From: Oidiodendron maius Zn
Taxonomy: Eukaryota; Ascomycota; Leotiomycetes; Myxotrichaceae
Reading direction: 5' to 3'
DNA: 64,000 nucleotides
NCBI GenBank assembly: GCA_000827325.1
Contig: KN832897.1
Span: 1 to 64,000 of the forward strand
Shown here piece after piece: positions 23,523-35,469 of the stretch. The position numbers and the translations under genes were made by a program. The notes under the pieces were generated by a model. The model was not told the DNA's origin. It worked only from the letters and a program-made list of their open reading frames with translations, and did no database searches. The first letter of the stretch is position 1. Each line of letters opens with the position of its first letter.

Positions 23523-25232
23523 ATGGAGCAGAAACATGAAGTACCAGACCATACTGGGCAACAACCAGGCGAAGTATCTGCGGAGAAGACCCTGGAGCAT
23601 GGCCTAGCTGGAAATTTGGCAGCAGAACATAGAGAGTTTCTGCTCTCGCGCCACAAGACAGTTGATCTGAACCCGCTGCCAACTATGGATCCAGCAGACC
23701 CTCTCAACTGGTCGTCGTGGAAGGTACTGTGCCGCCTCGCAGAATCCGAGCCAAGCTGACCCAATGTAGAAAAATCTCAACCTGATTCTCATGGCTTTTC
23801 ACGGCATGATGTGTACCTTTACGGCGGCTGCGATCATACCCGCCTTTGAACAGTTTTCCGTGGATTTGGGGGTATCCCTCACTCGGGCATCCTACCTCAC
23901 AAGCATCCAAATCGTCGTTTTGGGTATCGCCCCCCTCTTTTGGAAACCCATCTCCAATCGTTTTGGTCGGAGACCGATATGGTTGATCTCCACTCTCGGT
24001 TCTATGATATGCAATATCGGCTGCGCAGAGAGTCATAGCTACGCATCACAGGTAGTGACGAGAGTGCTGACTGCATTTATGATTTCTCCGGCAGGGGCTA
24101 TTGGCAGTGCCGTGGTCACGGAGACGTTCTTTGCTAAGGAAAGAGCTCAGAAAATGGGCATTTGGACACTAATGGTTACTGTTGGGTGAGCACACTGTCA
24201 GTTTGCCCAAGTATTGCGCATCCTAACGGGTTATAACAGGCCGTCAACAGGTCCCTTCATCATGGGATTTGTAACCTACCACACCGGCAGCTGGAAATGG
24301 ATATACTGGATCCTTGCCATAACGAACGCTGTTCAATTCATCCTATACTTCTTCTTCTCGCCGGAGACGCTCTACAGTCGTAGCCAGGCCGAAGCCATTA
24401 CCAAGAAGTCCCCCTTCCAACGCAAGTATCTCAACTTTGGGCGGATCGGCGAGAAACCGGTTACCATCAGTCAATTCCTTTCTCCCATCAAACTTTTTGC
24501 GTACCCGAGTATCGTCATTCCAACCGTCGCGTACTCTATCGTATTCAACTTTGTTGCCGTCCTCGGCACGGTGGAAATCCCCCAGATCTTCACGCCGAAA
24601 TTCGGCTTCAACGCCCAGCAGATCGGCCTGCAATTCATTGGCCTCATCATCGGCTCGGTCCTCGGTGAGCAGCTGGCCGGGCGCGGCAGCGACCTTTGGA
24701 TGCGTCGTAAGAGAGCGGGGTCTGGTCGCTCGCACAAGATCACACCGGAGAACCGCATCTGGCTTGCGTACGTCGGGCTCGCACCTGTAATTTGCGGCCT
24801 TGTGGTATTCACTGTTCAGGCAGATAAGATCCACTCGTACAACGTGACTCCAATCGTAGGGCTTGCGATTGCAAGCTTCGGGAATCAGATTATAGGCACG
24901 GTGATGGTTACTTATGCGGTAGATTGTCATTCTGAACATTCTGCTAGTATTGGAGTATTTGTTAATATGGTGCGAAGCACGTGGGGGTTTATTGGTATGC
25001 CCCCCTCTTACACACTCAATCCTTTCTGTCCATATGATGCTAATTCCTTTAAGGCCCCTTCTGGTTTCCCTACATGTTCTCTAGTATCGGCCTCAGTGGG
25101 AGTGGCGGCCTGATGGCGGGAATTGTTGTAGTATTTTCAGTTCTGCCTACAATCTTCATCCAATGGAAAGGACCTTCCATTCGGGAAAGGGGGGCTAGTG
25201 ATGACTCTTTGGAGCAAATTAACACCGTTTGA
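23523..25232 (+). CDS. MFS transporter 2, 12-helix DHA1-like
   Basis: Four exons, 23523-23723, 23770-24185, 24240-24994 and 25054-25232, give 516 aa in exact frame. A hydrophilic N-terminus leads to DPADPLNWSSWKKNLNL, the conserved entry to helix 1 in fungal MFS drug/organic-compound transporters. Then come FGRRPIWLIS (loop 2-3 motif A) and RVLTAFMISPAGAIG. The last splice rebuilds WGFIGPFWFPYMFSSIG. A charged tail follows. It is a plasma-membrane H+-coupled carrier; substrate unknown. It follows the two reductase pairs in the same direction as the isoflavone-reductase-like gene and is convergent with regulator 3. Confidence 0.9.
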
Positions 25233-26062
25233 TAGTAAATAAGGTGTATATCTAGTGGTTGTTTTGGATCCATATGGTCTCTTAGGCCACTACTAGGTAT
25301 TAGGGCGGATAGGATAGTATTGTTGTGATGTACTGTGCTGTGAGTGTGAAAGAGGACTTGAGGAAATATTGAAGCACATTTCGCATTCCACACTGCTTTT
25401 CGATCAGTATAGACAATCCTTCATTAAATAGGAGGCTAATAGTCATTGATTCGTAGCTTAAAGTCGTCCTACATGAAGCCTAGCTGATCAAATCATCTTT
25501 CGGTATCTCAATGCCGCTCCCTTTGCTGAAAAATTAGTGCAGAATGTAAAGATATAGCTATGTTAGCTGTGTCTTGTGATGCGAAACAAAATCAAGGTCT
25601 ATTCGCGATAGGTGGAGAGAAACGAGCGCCGCTTATGGAGGGGTTGGACGAAGTCTTGAACTGCCTGGCATATATTGGCCCTCAAAGCTATCGATGAAGA
25701 CCCATCTCTTAGTCTCTGGACGGCAGCAATATACTAAAACGTAAATCATAATACTAGTCCACCGAAGACCCGGTATGAATGGACGAAGCGATATTTCAGC
25801 TAATTCGCAGAAACTCAGCACGTGGATAATTAAATCAGATAATTTAATGATACTACCCATGTGATCACGCGACTCATTCGGCATCTATAGAATGTAAATA
25901 TACACTTGCGGGGATCAGGGTATCTGCAGAAAGTTTGTCCGCTTCGATAATAATAGTACAACACTTCGATCCCAGACATCGCTCTGCCTGTACCACAACG
26001 AGAGTGGACTCGAGCATGCCGCTTCCACTGCTTAACAACAGCTGATAAGGACGATGAGACTA
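25233..26062. other. Intergenic, convergent 3' ends
   Basis: About 830 bases between MFS 2 and regulator 3. Nothing beyond 3' untranslated sequence is recognised. Confidence 0.6.
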
Positions 26063-27763
26063 CTAGACCCTACTTTGTCGGCACCAGCTGTGGATGCATC
26101 TAAGTGCATAATTTCTCTGGCAGATAGACGGGCTCCATAAACTAACAACCTTTAGCGGGAAAAAAATCAGCAACATAGATCCACCTCCGAGGGAAGCATT
26201 GGCGCATGTCGCGATGAAGGTACTCGCTGATATCACTACCTGGGCATGCTGTTCCATCCGATCTTCGTACAGATTAGCTGCTCCTGATATTAAGGACAAG
26301 TGTAAGAAAGCCTTTATACTAGCAGCATGGTACAATGAAATAAAAGCCGCGGTAGGGACGTCAAGAAAGGAAACTTCAAAAGGGCTAGGAGGTGGATGAG
26401 GGAAGTCGCCCGTGTCATCACAAGTCATATTCAAACCAGCCTCCTTCCGGCCATTGCCACGAGACATTCTGTACATAAATCGTAATTGCCAGGCATCTAA
26501 CGCTGATATCAACGCTAGGGCGTCGCTATTAGCCTGGCTTTGTGCCTTGAATAGAATATGATGTTTTTGATACGTATTTTCGTCGCTCATACTTAATTGC
26601 AGCAGGTGAGAAAGGAGAATGTTGATAAGCCGGTCGAACGGATTTTCAAGAGCTCCCTCCAAAGGGATGGTCATCCAGTCGTGCGAGGCAAACTCGTGTG
26701 GTTGAATTCTAGTAGTGGTCATATAGATGAAAACCTAAATAAGTTAGACAAGTACCAAGGGGCATAGGTGAGTTAAGGTCTGCCTGACAATGAAATGTCG
26801 CACGGTGAGAAAAAACTGATGTGCCAGCCCGGAACGGCACTTCTCTGGACCAAGCTTCCCTAACATCATCGCTGCAGCATCGATATGTTGCATCCAGGCT
26901 TCCGAGGCCATATTGGTCATGACCTCGAAATGGTATAGCATAACTGGAGCACAAATGACGTCCTCGGCGAGTCGTGCGGTGTGCTCGCCTTGAGCAATGT
27001 AACTTTGTTCTATCAGAGTGCGTAAACTCTGCACCGCTTTTCCATACCACTTGTATGCTTCGTTTTGTATAGAAACACTGCCCGTAAGGTTTCCATAGAA
27101 CATAGCTGTAGTGGCGCGAATGCAATGCCCGGTTGTGTCAGCCGTCTCAGAAGAGGCTAGAATCGCCGGGAGCTTGGTCACCCAGAATGGCGAGTTCCTA
27201 AGTTTCCGGTTCCCACCAAATGATTCAATGAAATGGGAGACGAATAGCTGTTCGAATATTGTGGCGCGTGAGGGTTGCGGATTCGGCGGCAACAGGCAAT
27301 GAAAGCCGACTTCGCGACTCTCGGAGAAATCGCCGACATGGTGCCTATCACTGATAGCGCTTTGAGGGGAGATAGATGGAATGGACGCAGAGTTGCTTTC
27401 ATTAATATGCCCACCTTGGGCTGGATGACGGGAAATTTGCTGCTCTTTTGCAGTCGTCGCAATTGTCGGATAGGTGATCAAAGATAACGAGATGGGCTCA
27501 CTGCCGGGTCGTTGCTGTACTGCAGCAGCGTTGAGAAATAATGCGCCTCTCCTGGGGCCAGGGCAATGGCGCTCTGAGCGACGACACTGAGAACATTGCG
27601 GAAGACGAAGATCGCACTGGGCAAGAGCGTTAGAAGAGACGGTGCAATCAGATAGTCCCGCCCCATCTGGCGGGGGGTCACAGGGCGTCATGTCTATACC
27701 CACCTTAATCTTACGTTCTCGACATCTCGAGCAGGCTTTACTCCGACCGGCAACGCCAACCAT
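26063..27763 (-). CDS. Zn2Cys6 transcription factor (regulator 3)
   Basis: Three exons on the minus strand, 27763-27704, 27616-26789 and 26734-26063, give about 519 aa. The first intron splits the zinc cluster, which reads C-x2-C-x6-C-x6-C-x2-C-x6-C after splicing (CSRCRERKIKC ... CSQCRRSERHC). The C-terminal part has the common fungal-regulator pattern, IPLEGALENPFDRLI, and ends in LRCIHSWCRQSRV. The second intron is less sure: an unusual GTCAGG donor gives a 54-nt intron, while a GTAC donor would give only 21 nt; both keep frame and use the same acceptor behind a CTAAC branch site. Target genes are unknown. Confidence 0.85.
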
Positions 27764-28819
27764 GCTGCCAATCTTCCCTAATAACTGTTGGTGGTGGAAA
27801 AGAAAGTTACAACAAGGTCAACAAGGTTGGAACAGAGTTGGCGTTGCGATACGCGTGTCACGATGTAATAACGCTAATCAGTCAACATTACGTTCATGCT
27901 ATCCAGTAGCCTTGATTTGTTTGGTGTTAAAGGCGTCTAGGGTCCACATCATCCCCAGAGGACTTGGGCCCTTGAAGCCAAACTTCCCGCGCGAGCATGG
28001 GCCTCGCATTGCTAGCTGTATATGGCTAGGCATATTCTGCTGGTCAGATATTTTTGCTAGGAACCATTATTATCTAGGGGAGAGACCCCCCTAACCCCCC
28101 TAGTCATTTTTAACTCTTACAGTACTACAATAGACCACGCCATCAAGACCTCGCAAGTTCGGCCCCGATGGCGCTAGGTACACGTGATTATAGAGTTCGG
28201 AGTTACAGGCCTGTTTTTTTGGTCGGATAAACTTCGGATGTGGTTTTTCACTATATCTTATAGTTATAAGATAAGATAACTGCGACGGGTTGAGACTATA
28301 GGGAGGAGTTCTTAGCACCAAAGGTACTTGCAGGAATCATAGCTTACTCTACTTTCATATGCAATGTGTCGAGCACCAAGTTCATTAATGCCCATTTAAT
28401 CTATCAATTTCGTCTTGTCGTGAATTTAACTAGTCCAATTCGTCAATTTTTATTGAATACGACCTGGACTATTGAGGTCATCAATTGACTCTCTAATCTA
28501 TCCATAGTAATGTTAGAATATGAGATTCTAGTAGGCATCAATATCACATGCGAAGTATATGCCTAAAGCCCTAACACTAGTCAATACTTTATATACTAGT
28601 AGCAGATTATAAACATTTTTTTACAAGAAGATAAATTATACATAAAGAATAAGCTACTGTTTCCCCTGGTTATGAAACTTTTTCTGAATTGAATTTTCTG
28701 TCGAATCCATATCTCCCCCTCCTGCTATTCTAGTCGAACACTGAGGGGGCGCTCCCGGTGGGACTGGGCTCCTATGACCCCCTGTTGCTAGGCGCTAGAA
28801 GGGTTAACTCAGGGTACCA
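27764..28819. other. Intergenic region
   Basis: About 1.05 kb between regulator 3, transcribed leftward, and the 3' end of the tannase-like gene. It becomes AT-rich from about 28100 on. No gene is supported. Confidence 0.6.
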
Positions 28820-30451
28820 TCACTTGTTGAAGCTTCCTTGACATCTATAGGACGATGCTTTTGTTGGGTCTCCACCAATGTACGCAGAAACTAAGGGATA
28901 CAAGCAGAGCGGCCGGCTGGTATATGTACCATTGGCCAATGGGGTTGTCTCAGCAGGTATCTGGCTGGGTGCTATGCCCTTCTCTACCCAATCCACGAGA
29001 GAATTGAACATGTTGGAAGGTTGCGCACCGTTGCCGCCCCCACAGTGCTGAACCCCAGGTGCCTCAAAGAAGCGGAAGTAATCAGCGGCATGTGGATCCA
29101 CTGCGAGCACATTCTGGTAGAAGTTAATGGTGCCATTAGGGAAGATGGCCGGGTCAGCCAATCCGTGGAAAGCCATCAGCTTGGTATTGGTCTGTTTCAG
29201 ATGTCTAAGATCTGTATTCGCTGTCTCAATAATCCAGTCGTACCACTGTTTAGTTTGGGTCCACAAAGAGTTGTAAGCCGAATACCCTACGGTCATTGCA
29301 TTGTAGCTTGGATTTAATTCCAGGAAGTAAGAAACCCACTCTTGGGAGAGGCTTGCTCCGACGATGGTGCAATTCGTAGCCGTGCCAGTACAACTCGTGC
29401 CTGCCAACCCAGTAAAATCGGTTCCAGGATTAACACCATACCAGAGTCTAGTTCCATTGCTCAAATGCGGACCCTGCAGGAACTGCTCAATGACATATGC
29501 ATAATCATTAGTTATTTTAACTTCAGTTCCACCGCAATCAATAGTCTGTCCCACCAGTGAATATGTGTCAAATTTGCATAGGCCAGGTGCGCTGATGATA
29601 CCGTCTACAAGTCCGTCGAGACCATCGCATGCTTTGATCGTTGCGTTTGTATATGCCTCCATGACGCATTCTGGCGGCACTGACTGGTTTTCGTACATAA
29701 CCACTTGGGGCCACATCGATGCCATTTGCAACTCGTTCCAGTTAATAGCGGGTGAGTTGGCTAGAATGCCATCAAATAAGTCTGAGTACCTTTGAGCCAT
29801 CATATGGCCTTGACGTCCACCGGTCGAGCATCCAGCCCAGTATGTATACTTCGTAGTTTCAGAATAATAGCTCTCGGCCACCTGCTTTCCCAGAACAACC
29901 ATATCCTTAAGCGATTCAGAGGCAAAGTCGACGAAGAGCGGATAGTTCAGAAGTCCAGTCTCTTCGAGAATCCACGATGCGCTGAAGCCTGCATGGCCAC
30001 CATCTGTGCCTGCCGTAGCGTATCCGTGATATACACCTGCTTCGAGTGCTGGCAGCGTTGGGCCGGTGATCAAGCCCCCCCCGCCAGTGGCTACGAACCG
30101 ACCATTCCACCCAGTTAAGGGAAGATTGATAGTGAGGGTGATTTGGTCATTCCAATTTTGGTGGGTGTAGATGACGGTAATATTGCAGAAGCTTATATTG
30201 GCTGCCGGAGTTGCGGGCAGGTAGTTACCGTCAAAAGCCGCTATAGCATAGTCCACGACCTCGTTCGCCGTGACGTCTATAATGGAGGTTCCAGGAGAGA
30301 GAGGTGAAAAGGTGGATGGCACACATTTTTTCAAGGACTTCAGGGTTCGCGTGGAGACGCCGGCACCTTCGAGGGCTGGAGAGGCCACTACGGCCAGTGA
30401 GATGGCGAACGCCACAAACGCTGAAAGAAGAGCAGAATTCATCGGGGTCAA
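28820..30451 (-). CDS. Secreted tannase/feruloyl-esterase family enzyme
   Basis: A single exon codes for 543 aa, the usual length. An N-terminal signal peptide is present (MNSALLSAFVAFAISLAVVA; a second ATG three codons in gives a cleaner start). The alpha/beta-hydrolase triad of the family can be seen. The nucleophile Ser is in GCSTGGRQG (about residue 210), the Asp in GLADPAI, the His in GVQHCGGG. The Cys next to Ser and the Cys next to His match the disulfide that ties the triad in this family. Many N-x-S/T sites indicate a secreted glycoprotein. Members cut gallate esters of tannins or ferulate esters of plant cell walls. Which ester is used cannot be told here. It lies 1.5 kb from an alpha-glucoside-type permease. 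Confidence 0.93.
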   Translation of the reverse strand: MTPMNSALLSAFVAFAISLAVVASPALEGAGVSTRTLKSLKKCVPSTFSPLSPGTSIIDVTANEVVDYAIAAFDGNYLPATPAANISFCNITVIYTHQNWNDQITLTINLPLTGWNGRFVATGGGGLITGPTLPALEAGVYHGYATAGTDGGHAGFSASWILEETGLLNYPLFVDFASESLKDMVVLGKQVAESYYSETTKYTYWAGCSTGGRQGHMMAQRYSDLFDGILANSPAINWNELQMASMWPQVVMYENQSVPPECVMEAYTNATIKACDGLDGLVDGIISAPGLCKFDTYSLVGQTIDCGGTEVKITNDYAYVIEQFLQGPHLSNGTRLWYGVNPGTDFTGLAGTSCTGTATNCTIVGASLSQEWVSYFLELNPSYNAMTVGYSAYNSLWTQTKQWYDWIIETANTDLRHLKQTNTKLMAFHGLADPAIFPNGTINFYQNVLAVDPHAADYFRFFEAPGVQHCGGGNGAQPSNMFNSLVDWVEKGIAPSQIPAETTPLANGTYTSRPLCLYPLVSAYIGGDPTKASSYRCQGSFNK

Positions 30452-31984
30452 CTTAGACTTGGAGCTGGATGAAGAAGTCTGTTGGATTCAGGAATTAGGT
30501 GCTGCTGTTACATACTTAAATATACATGTATCCCCTGTTTTCAGGGAGAACCTTGCCTCCTCTGAAGCGACGACCACGCAACACAGTCAATCTTCACCTA
30601 GCGAGCTCCATCCTACATAAGGGCTATATGGCATGGTATATCCAGAATAGGAATCTGCGCCTTGCGCACATAGCATCTGGGGATGGAGCTACCGCGATTG
30701 TGACGGAGAGGCTGCGCAATCAATTACGCACGGTTTGTTCTAGCCCGAATGATCACAAGCAAGCTTCATCCTAGCTGTAGATAGTTGTAGATAAAACCAA
30801 GCCTTACTAGGCACAAATCATCAGTATGCATCGCATGACCATGGGAGTGACGAATCATGCAGAGCTTCTCTATACTCACCTTGTTCTCCACATGTTCAGC
30901 AAGCTTTATCTCGAACAAGAACACAAACCATGATGCAATATCTACCCCTTTCTTGTAGAGGGAAAAATAGCACGATGTTAAAAACGAGTTGGCTCTATTT
31001 AGTTAATGTGACATGGGACTCGCATTGCTAACCTAAGTGTGCAACTAAAAGCCGGGATATGCACGCTACCCCTCAACCAAGGTTTCCTCCGCCCGTTCTT
31101 TCCCCTGTAGAGACTAGCAGGCTAGGCCTCTCGCACGGGCATGGCGATCGCATTGCTAACTACAGAGGACTAGGTCTATTTTATTCATCGCTCTAAGCAA
31201 AGTGTGCTCTGACCTCTTTGTTGTTATACTCGAGAGCATTATGTGACACAGTATCTCCTCTCCATCGTGGCGGCACATAGAGACAACACTGCCCAGGTCC
31301 TCTCTCACCGTAGTCCCAAACATCGTCTTTCCGTCCTTCCCGAAGGCGGTTATTGCCTCTTCTGGTATAATTACGCGACTTCCAACAAGTACTCTGCCGT
31401 ACCATCAATATCTTCAGCCCTAGTTTGCTGCAATTCGACGGTACTAACCGTGTTATTCGGACCTACTATTGCCACCCCAAACATGAGACTGGCGAACTAG
31501 TCTCCTCAGTGCGAACTGCTGTAATTTCCTGGGAAAGTAAGAGACGGGTCATTGATGGCCCTTGGACTTAGTTAAACCTAAGGCAGGTAACATCCGTCTT
31601 GTTTTGTTCATTTTTCTTCTAGTGTCACAGAACATGTCTCGACTTGGAGGCTTGATGTTTTATTTTTATTCCTACTGTTCCTTGAACTACTGTCTTGCTT
31701 ATCAGACTGCCACATATCTCCATGTCGCACCTGATGAGTATGTGCGAGGATGGGGCGTGCTTATCATCGAAGGCCCTAATAGGTTTGCCTTTTATTGTCA
31801 CAATTTGGGCAGCATGGATGAAGACTTCTTATTATTATCGTAAGGAGACTTGATCTAGGTATCTTTTACATCTCACCTTTGATTTATTAAATGAGTAATA
31901 GCAGGATCTACGTCTAGGCAGGCAGATGCATAAACTTGGAGTAGCTGACGCCGGGCTGTCCATAGCCATAGGCAAAAGCAGCCA
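30452..31984. other. Intergenic region
   Basis: About 1.5 kb. The part just right of 30452 is the tannase-like gene's promoter. Open frames at 31193-31843 are short and show no family features. Confidence 0.6.
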
Positions 31985-33783
31985 TTAGTCAAGCCTACGG
32001 CCTGCAGTAACCTCGACCATGAGGACTTGAGTCTTTGGAAATTTTCGAGTCGGGACCTTTTTTTCGAACAAAAGATCTAGCTCTGCTGTAGTTCGATCCT
32101 TTGGCTCCGGGATCCAAAAATAGGTGAATATGAGTCCGAGAAAACAGGTCCCAGCCCAGAAGAATCCGGACTTCGCACCCCATCCCCAAGCAGACGGATT
32201 CAGTTGATATGGGGTTATCACATTGGCAACAATGTTGAGGGCAGCGTACGTAAAGCGCGCAATAACGACAGATTTGCTCCGACGCATCGAGGACGGAATT
32301 TCGACGACGAGGGAGTAAGATACAGGACCCACGGTCATGTCTGAAACAAAGACAGACGCGAGAAGAAGACCGCCAATACTCCATGCCAGTGCTGGGGTCG
32401 GTGATGTTCCTTGAGGAACTCCAAGTACACCAACGACGAGAAAGATGCAGCATACACCAGTGAGACCGTAGAGGAAGAGCGTGCGTCGACCCACGTGAGG
32501 CATCAAGAGCCACTGTAGAATGAACACATTAGAAAGCACATCCTTCAGGCCCGGAGGAGTCTCTCGCAAGGACTTACGGCGATTACTTCTCCGATCAATC
32601 CAAGTGCATACGCAGCGATTGACATATTGAACGACTGGTTAGTCGATAATCCCGCCTGCTCAAAGAAATATGTCACATACGCCCGCAGGGTAGACCCGCT
32701 GAGGACTTGCATGCAATAACAGCCAATCACGATGATTGTTCTGCGAAGATCGGTCCCTTTGAAACAGGCCAGGTAGCTTGTTTGATCATTTATCTCCCGC
32801 TCATGTTCTGTTGTCAGCGCCATCAGGGACACATATTTGTTGACATCGAATTCCACCTCACGAGCTGATGTGAGACGCAGGACTGAGACTTTGGCATCTT
32901 CCAACCGATTTTTACGTACCAGCCACCAAGGAGATTCTGGGGCAAAGAAGACTCCGATAAAAAGAGGAATAGGCCAGAGCCACCTTTACCTCGGTTAGTC
33001 TATTAATATTTCATTGCTTAAATTGGCGACTTACTGGACCGCAAAGGGAAGTCGATATGCCCAATGGCCCTCAATATTTAAAACACTACGAAGTATACCA
33101 GACGCTATGAGCTGACCAAAAATCTAAACCAGCATCAAGTCTCCCGTCTTGTGGCAGATATTTGAGGTGCTTACCCAACACATATTAACATAGCTCGTCA
33201 AGTACCCACGAAGAACCGTGGGGGTAACCTCAAGAGCATAGACTGTAGTCACAGTCTGAAACATCCCCAAAGGTATACCTACAGCGGCATTAGAAATAGT
33301 TTGAGAAGGGTTTGAGAAAATAAACAGACCTAGCAGGATCTGACCAACTTCCAAGACTTCCAGGCTCGAGGCAAAGAATTGGATGAAGATAAAGCAGGGC
33401 ACCATAAGTGAAGCAAGCAACATTGTCTTGCGAAATCCAAAGCGCTCGGAGAGGTATCCACCGATGACAAGACCTATCATTTGACAGGAGTTTGACCCAT
33501 TCGTTAGTCCTGATTGCCATGGTGCTGAAATCTGATAGGAACCATTGGCCTGACGGATGCCGTACGCCTTTTGGAATGCAGGCAGAGCAATGAGGGAGCT
33601 GATGAGCTTAGTATCGTAGCCATCCATGACAAGAGCAGCGGATATGAGCATACTCCATCCAACAGCCTTGGGCCAGAGTTTGATAGCCTGGATGAAAGTC
33701 AACTCATGTTCTCGAGCGGTTGCATCTTCCGCATCTGCGACGAGATCTCGCTTCAGAACGTTGGTCTCTTCTATTTTCTCCAT
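31985..33783 (-). CDS. MFS sugar permease, alpha-glucoside (maltose) type
   Basis: Five exons on the minus strand, 33783-33330, 33278-33175, 33123-33035, 32983-32578 and 32512-31985, give 526 aa. Sugar-porter features are present: MDGYDTKLISSL in helix 1, GGYLSERFGFRKT (motif A), VQWLWPIPL, APESPWWLV (the PESP motif), and PHVGRRTLFLYG and PEPKDRTTAELDLLFEK in the second half. These match fungal maltose/alpha-glucoside:H+ symporters of the plasma membrane. The ATG at 33783 gives a normal N-terminus; an in-frame ATG at 33906 would add 41 residues without family sequence. All internal introns are 51-65 nt. Confidence 0.92.
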
Positions 33784-34659
33784 CTCGGGAATCTTGCTAT
33801 ACGTCCCGCAGTTGTCTGGTTGTGAGTTCAAGATAACAGAGCCTTGGAAGAAGACCTGAATTGAAGAAAGGATTGAATGCAAATTGGATTGCTTTCTCGC
33901 TCCCATGTTGAAGGTGGCGGGTATCCCTTTTGAAGTGCTCGCGATGATACAGCGGGGCTTTTAGGACTATCTCGAGGAAATCCAAATACCAGACCTCTTT
34001 GGATCTATGGACATTGATAAAAAGTTCCCGATTTTGCGTGTGCCTTAAGACAATTTCGTGATTAGCCAGAAGATTCCTAGAGACTTGGACTTGAACCTCG
34101 AGTCAGCGTCAGCTGCTATCTCCAACCGATACACACTCCTTATCTCTAGCCGACGGCCACTTAAAAAGCTACGTCTTGCAGGGCTTCGTAGCGAGATCTT
34201 ATCTCTAACCGACCCCTATCTCTTGCCGATGTTGGGGAAAGGGGCCGGAGTCATGGTAGTCTCAGTGACCAGCCATGTGAACCATGTGTCAGGCATGGAG
34301 CTGATGAGGGTCCATTATCCAGACTGGCCAACTTTGACCCACCTCAATAAGGCTGGCGAAATAATCAGCCTTGACGGACCTGAGTGGGCGCTCATCACCG
34401 TAGCTGGCAGTCATACGTGTTTTTACTGTCTATCTCCTGGTTAGATTATTGAGCTGTTATACATCTATAATACAGTCTTCTCTAGTCTCGAGAGCACTTC
34501 TCTCTCCTGGAGCTTCTTCCTCCTTCGCGTTTTCTGCCTCGTTCGCTCTCCCCAACTTACAGCCATCAACAAATCTATCCAGGGCGCATAGATCTCGTTG
34601 CCAACATACACAGCTCATTTACTTCTTTCATCAGACACTTGCCACTTTATATTATCATC
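33784..34659. promoter_or_regulatory. Divergent promoter, sugar permease and 2H-phosphoesterase-like gene
   Basis: About 876 bases separate two gene starts. No distinct operator was recognised. Confidence 0.5.
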
Positions 34660-35469
34660 ATGCCCCTCATACGCAATGAGACTGGGACGGGCGAGGAAAA
34701 TGAGCACGACGGTGGTGGTGGCATGATAGCCGCTACAAGTGCTTCCTTCCAACACGATTGCCAGACCAAGCTTGCAGCGCAAGAGAGCGTGCCACAGGAG
34801 GTGTATCCAAGGTGGATCACCCAAAAGTTCGAACCTGACGGCCGCCTGCTACCATTCCCGGGTAGCACCATCATCTGCCCTCTCTCGCCAGAAAGTGCTT
34901 TGCATCGTGCACTGCTCCGTCTTTACAGCGACCTTCAAGGGGCTGAGTTTGCTTCGCTTTATGCCATGCTACCACCCACAAGCTGGCATATGACAATGTT
35001 TGAAGGGGTATCCGACAAGATTCGCAAGCCTGGTCTTTGGCCAGAGGGCCTGGCACTGGATGCGTCGCTAGAGAGCTGCACTTCTCTATTCAAGCAGAAG
35101 CTCAGAGACTTCGATCCGCGTGCAGAGCCCCCATTTCAAATGGCAGTTTATGGATTTGAGCCGCTTGAAGATGGTATTGCTTTGCGAGTTGTGCCAGCGA
35201 GCCCATCCGAGGAGAGAAGACTGCGTCAACTCCGTGACCGCCTTTCCACGTTGCTTGGGACAAGATATCCCGGACACGATCATTATTCGTTCCATGTCAG
35301 CATATCCTACATGCTACGTTACTTGAGCAAGCAGCAGCATAATGACATCTGGACGTTTCTTCAGGGATACATTTCGAACATACCCGAGTATTTCGAACTT
35401 GGCGTGCCAGAATTCTGTACCTTTGATGATATGTTCGCCTTCCGTCGAGAATTCTTCATCGAGACCTAA
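34660..35469 (+). CDS. 2H-phosphoesterase-like (DUF1868-like) protein
   Basis: A single exon codes for 269 aa. Two His-x-Thr/Ser motifs are visible, SWHMTMFEG (about residue 109) and FHVSISYML (about residue 212), spaced as in the 2H phosphoesterase/LigT fold; PRWITQKFEPDGRLLPFPG precedes them, as in DUF1868 proteins. Family members cut or join cyclic phosphodiesters of RNA or nucleotides, but DUF1868 substrates are not established. The start is the ATG at 34660; upstream in-frame codons lack an ATG. It has no clear link to its neighbours. The protein is probably cytosolic, since no signal peptide is seen. Confidence 0.85.
   Translation: MPLIRNETGTGEENEHDGGGGMIAATSASFQHDCQTKLAAQESVPQEVYPRWITQKFEPDGRLLPFPGSTIICPLSPESALHRALLRLYSDLQGAEFASLYAMLPPTSWHMTMFEGVSDKIRKPGLWPEGLALDASLESCTSLFKQKLRDFDPRAEPPFQMAVYGFEPLEDGIALRVVPASPSEERRLRQLRDRLSTLLGTRYPGHDHYSFHVSISYMLRYLSKQQHNDIWTFLQGYISNIPEYFELGVPEFCTFDDMFAFRREFFIET

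Noticed and set aside
24343-24939. 198-codon open frame on the minus strand
   Set aside because: It is antisense to the well-supported MFS transporter 2 and has no domain; a shadow frame.
27642-28094. 150-codon plus-strand open frame
   Set aside because: It overlaps the start of regulator 3 and its promoter; no recognisable protein.
31193-31843. Small genes between the tannase-like and permease genes
   Set aside because: The frames overlap on both strands, are short and have no family pattern.
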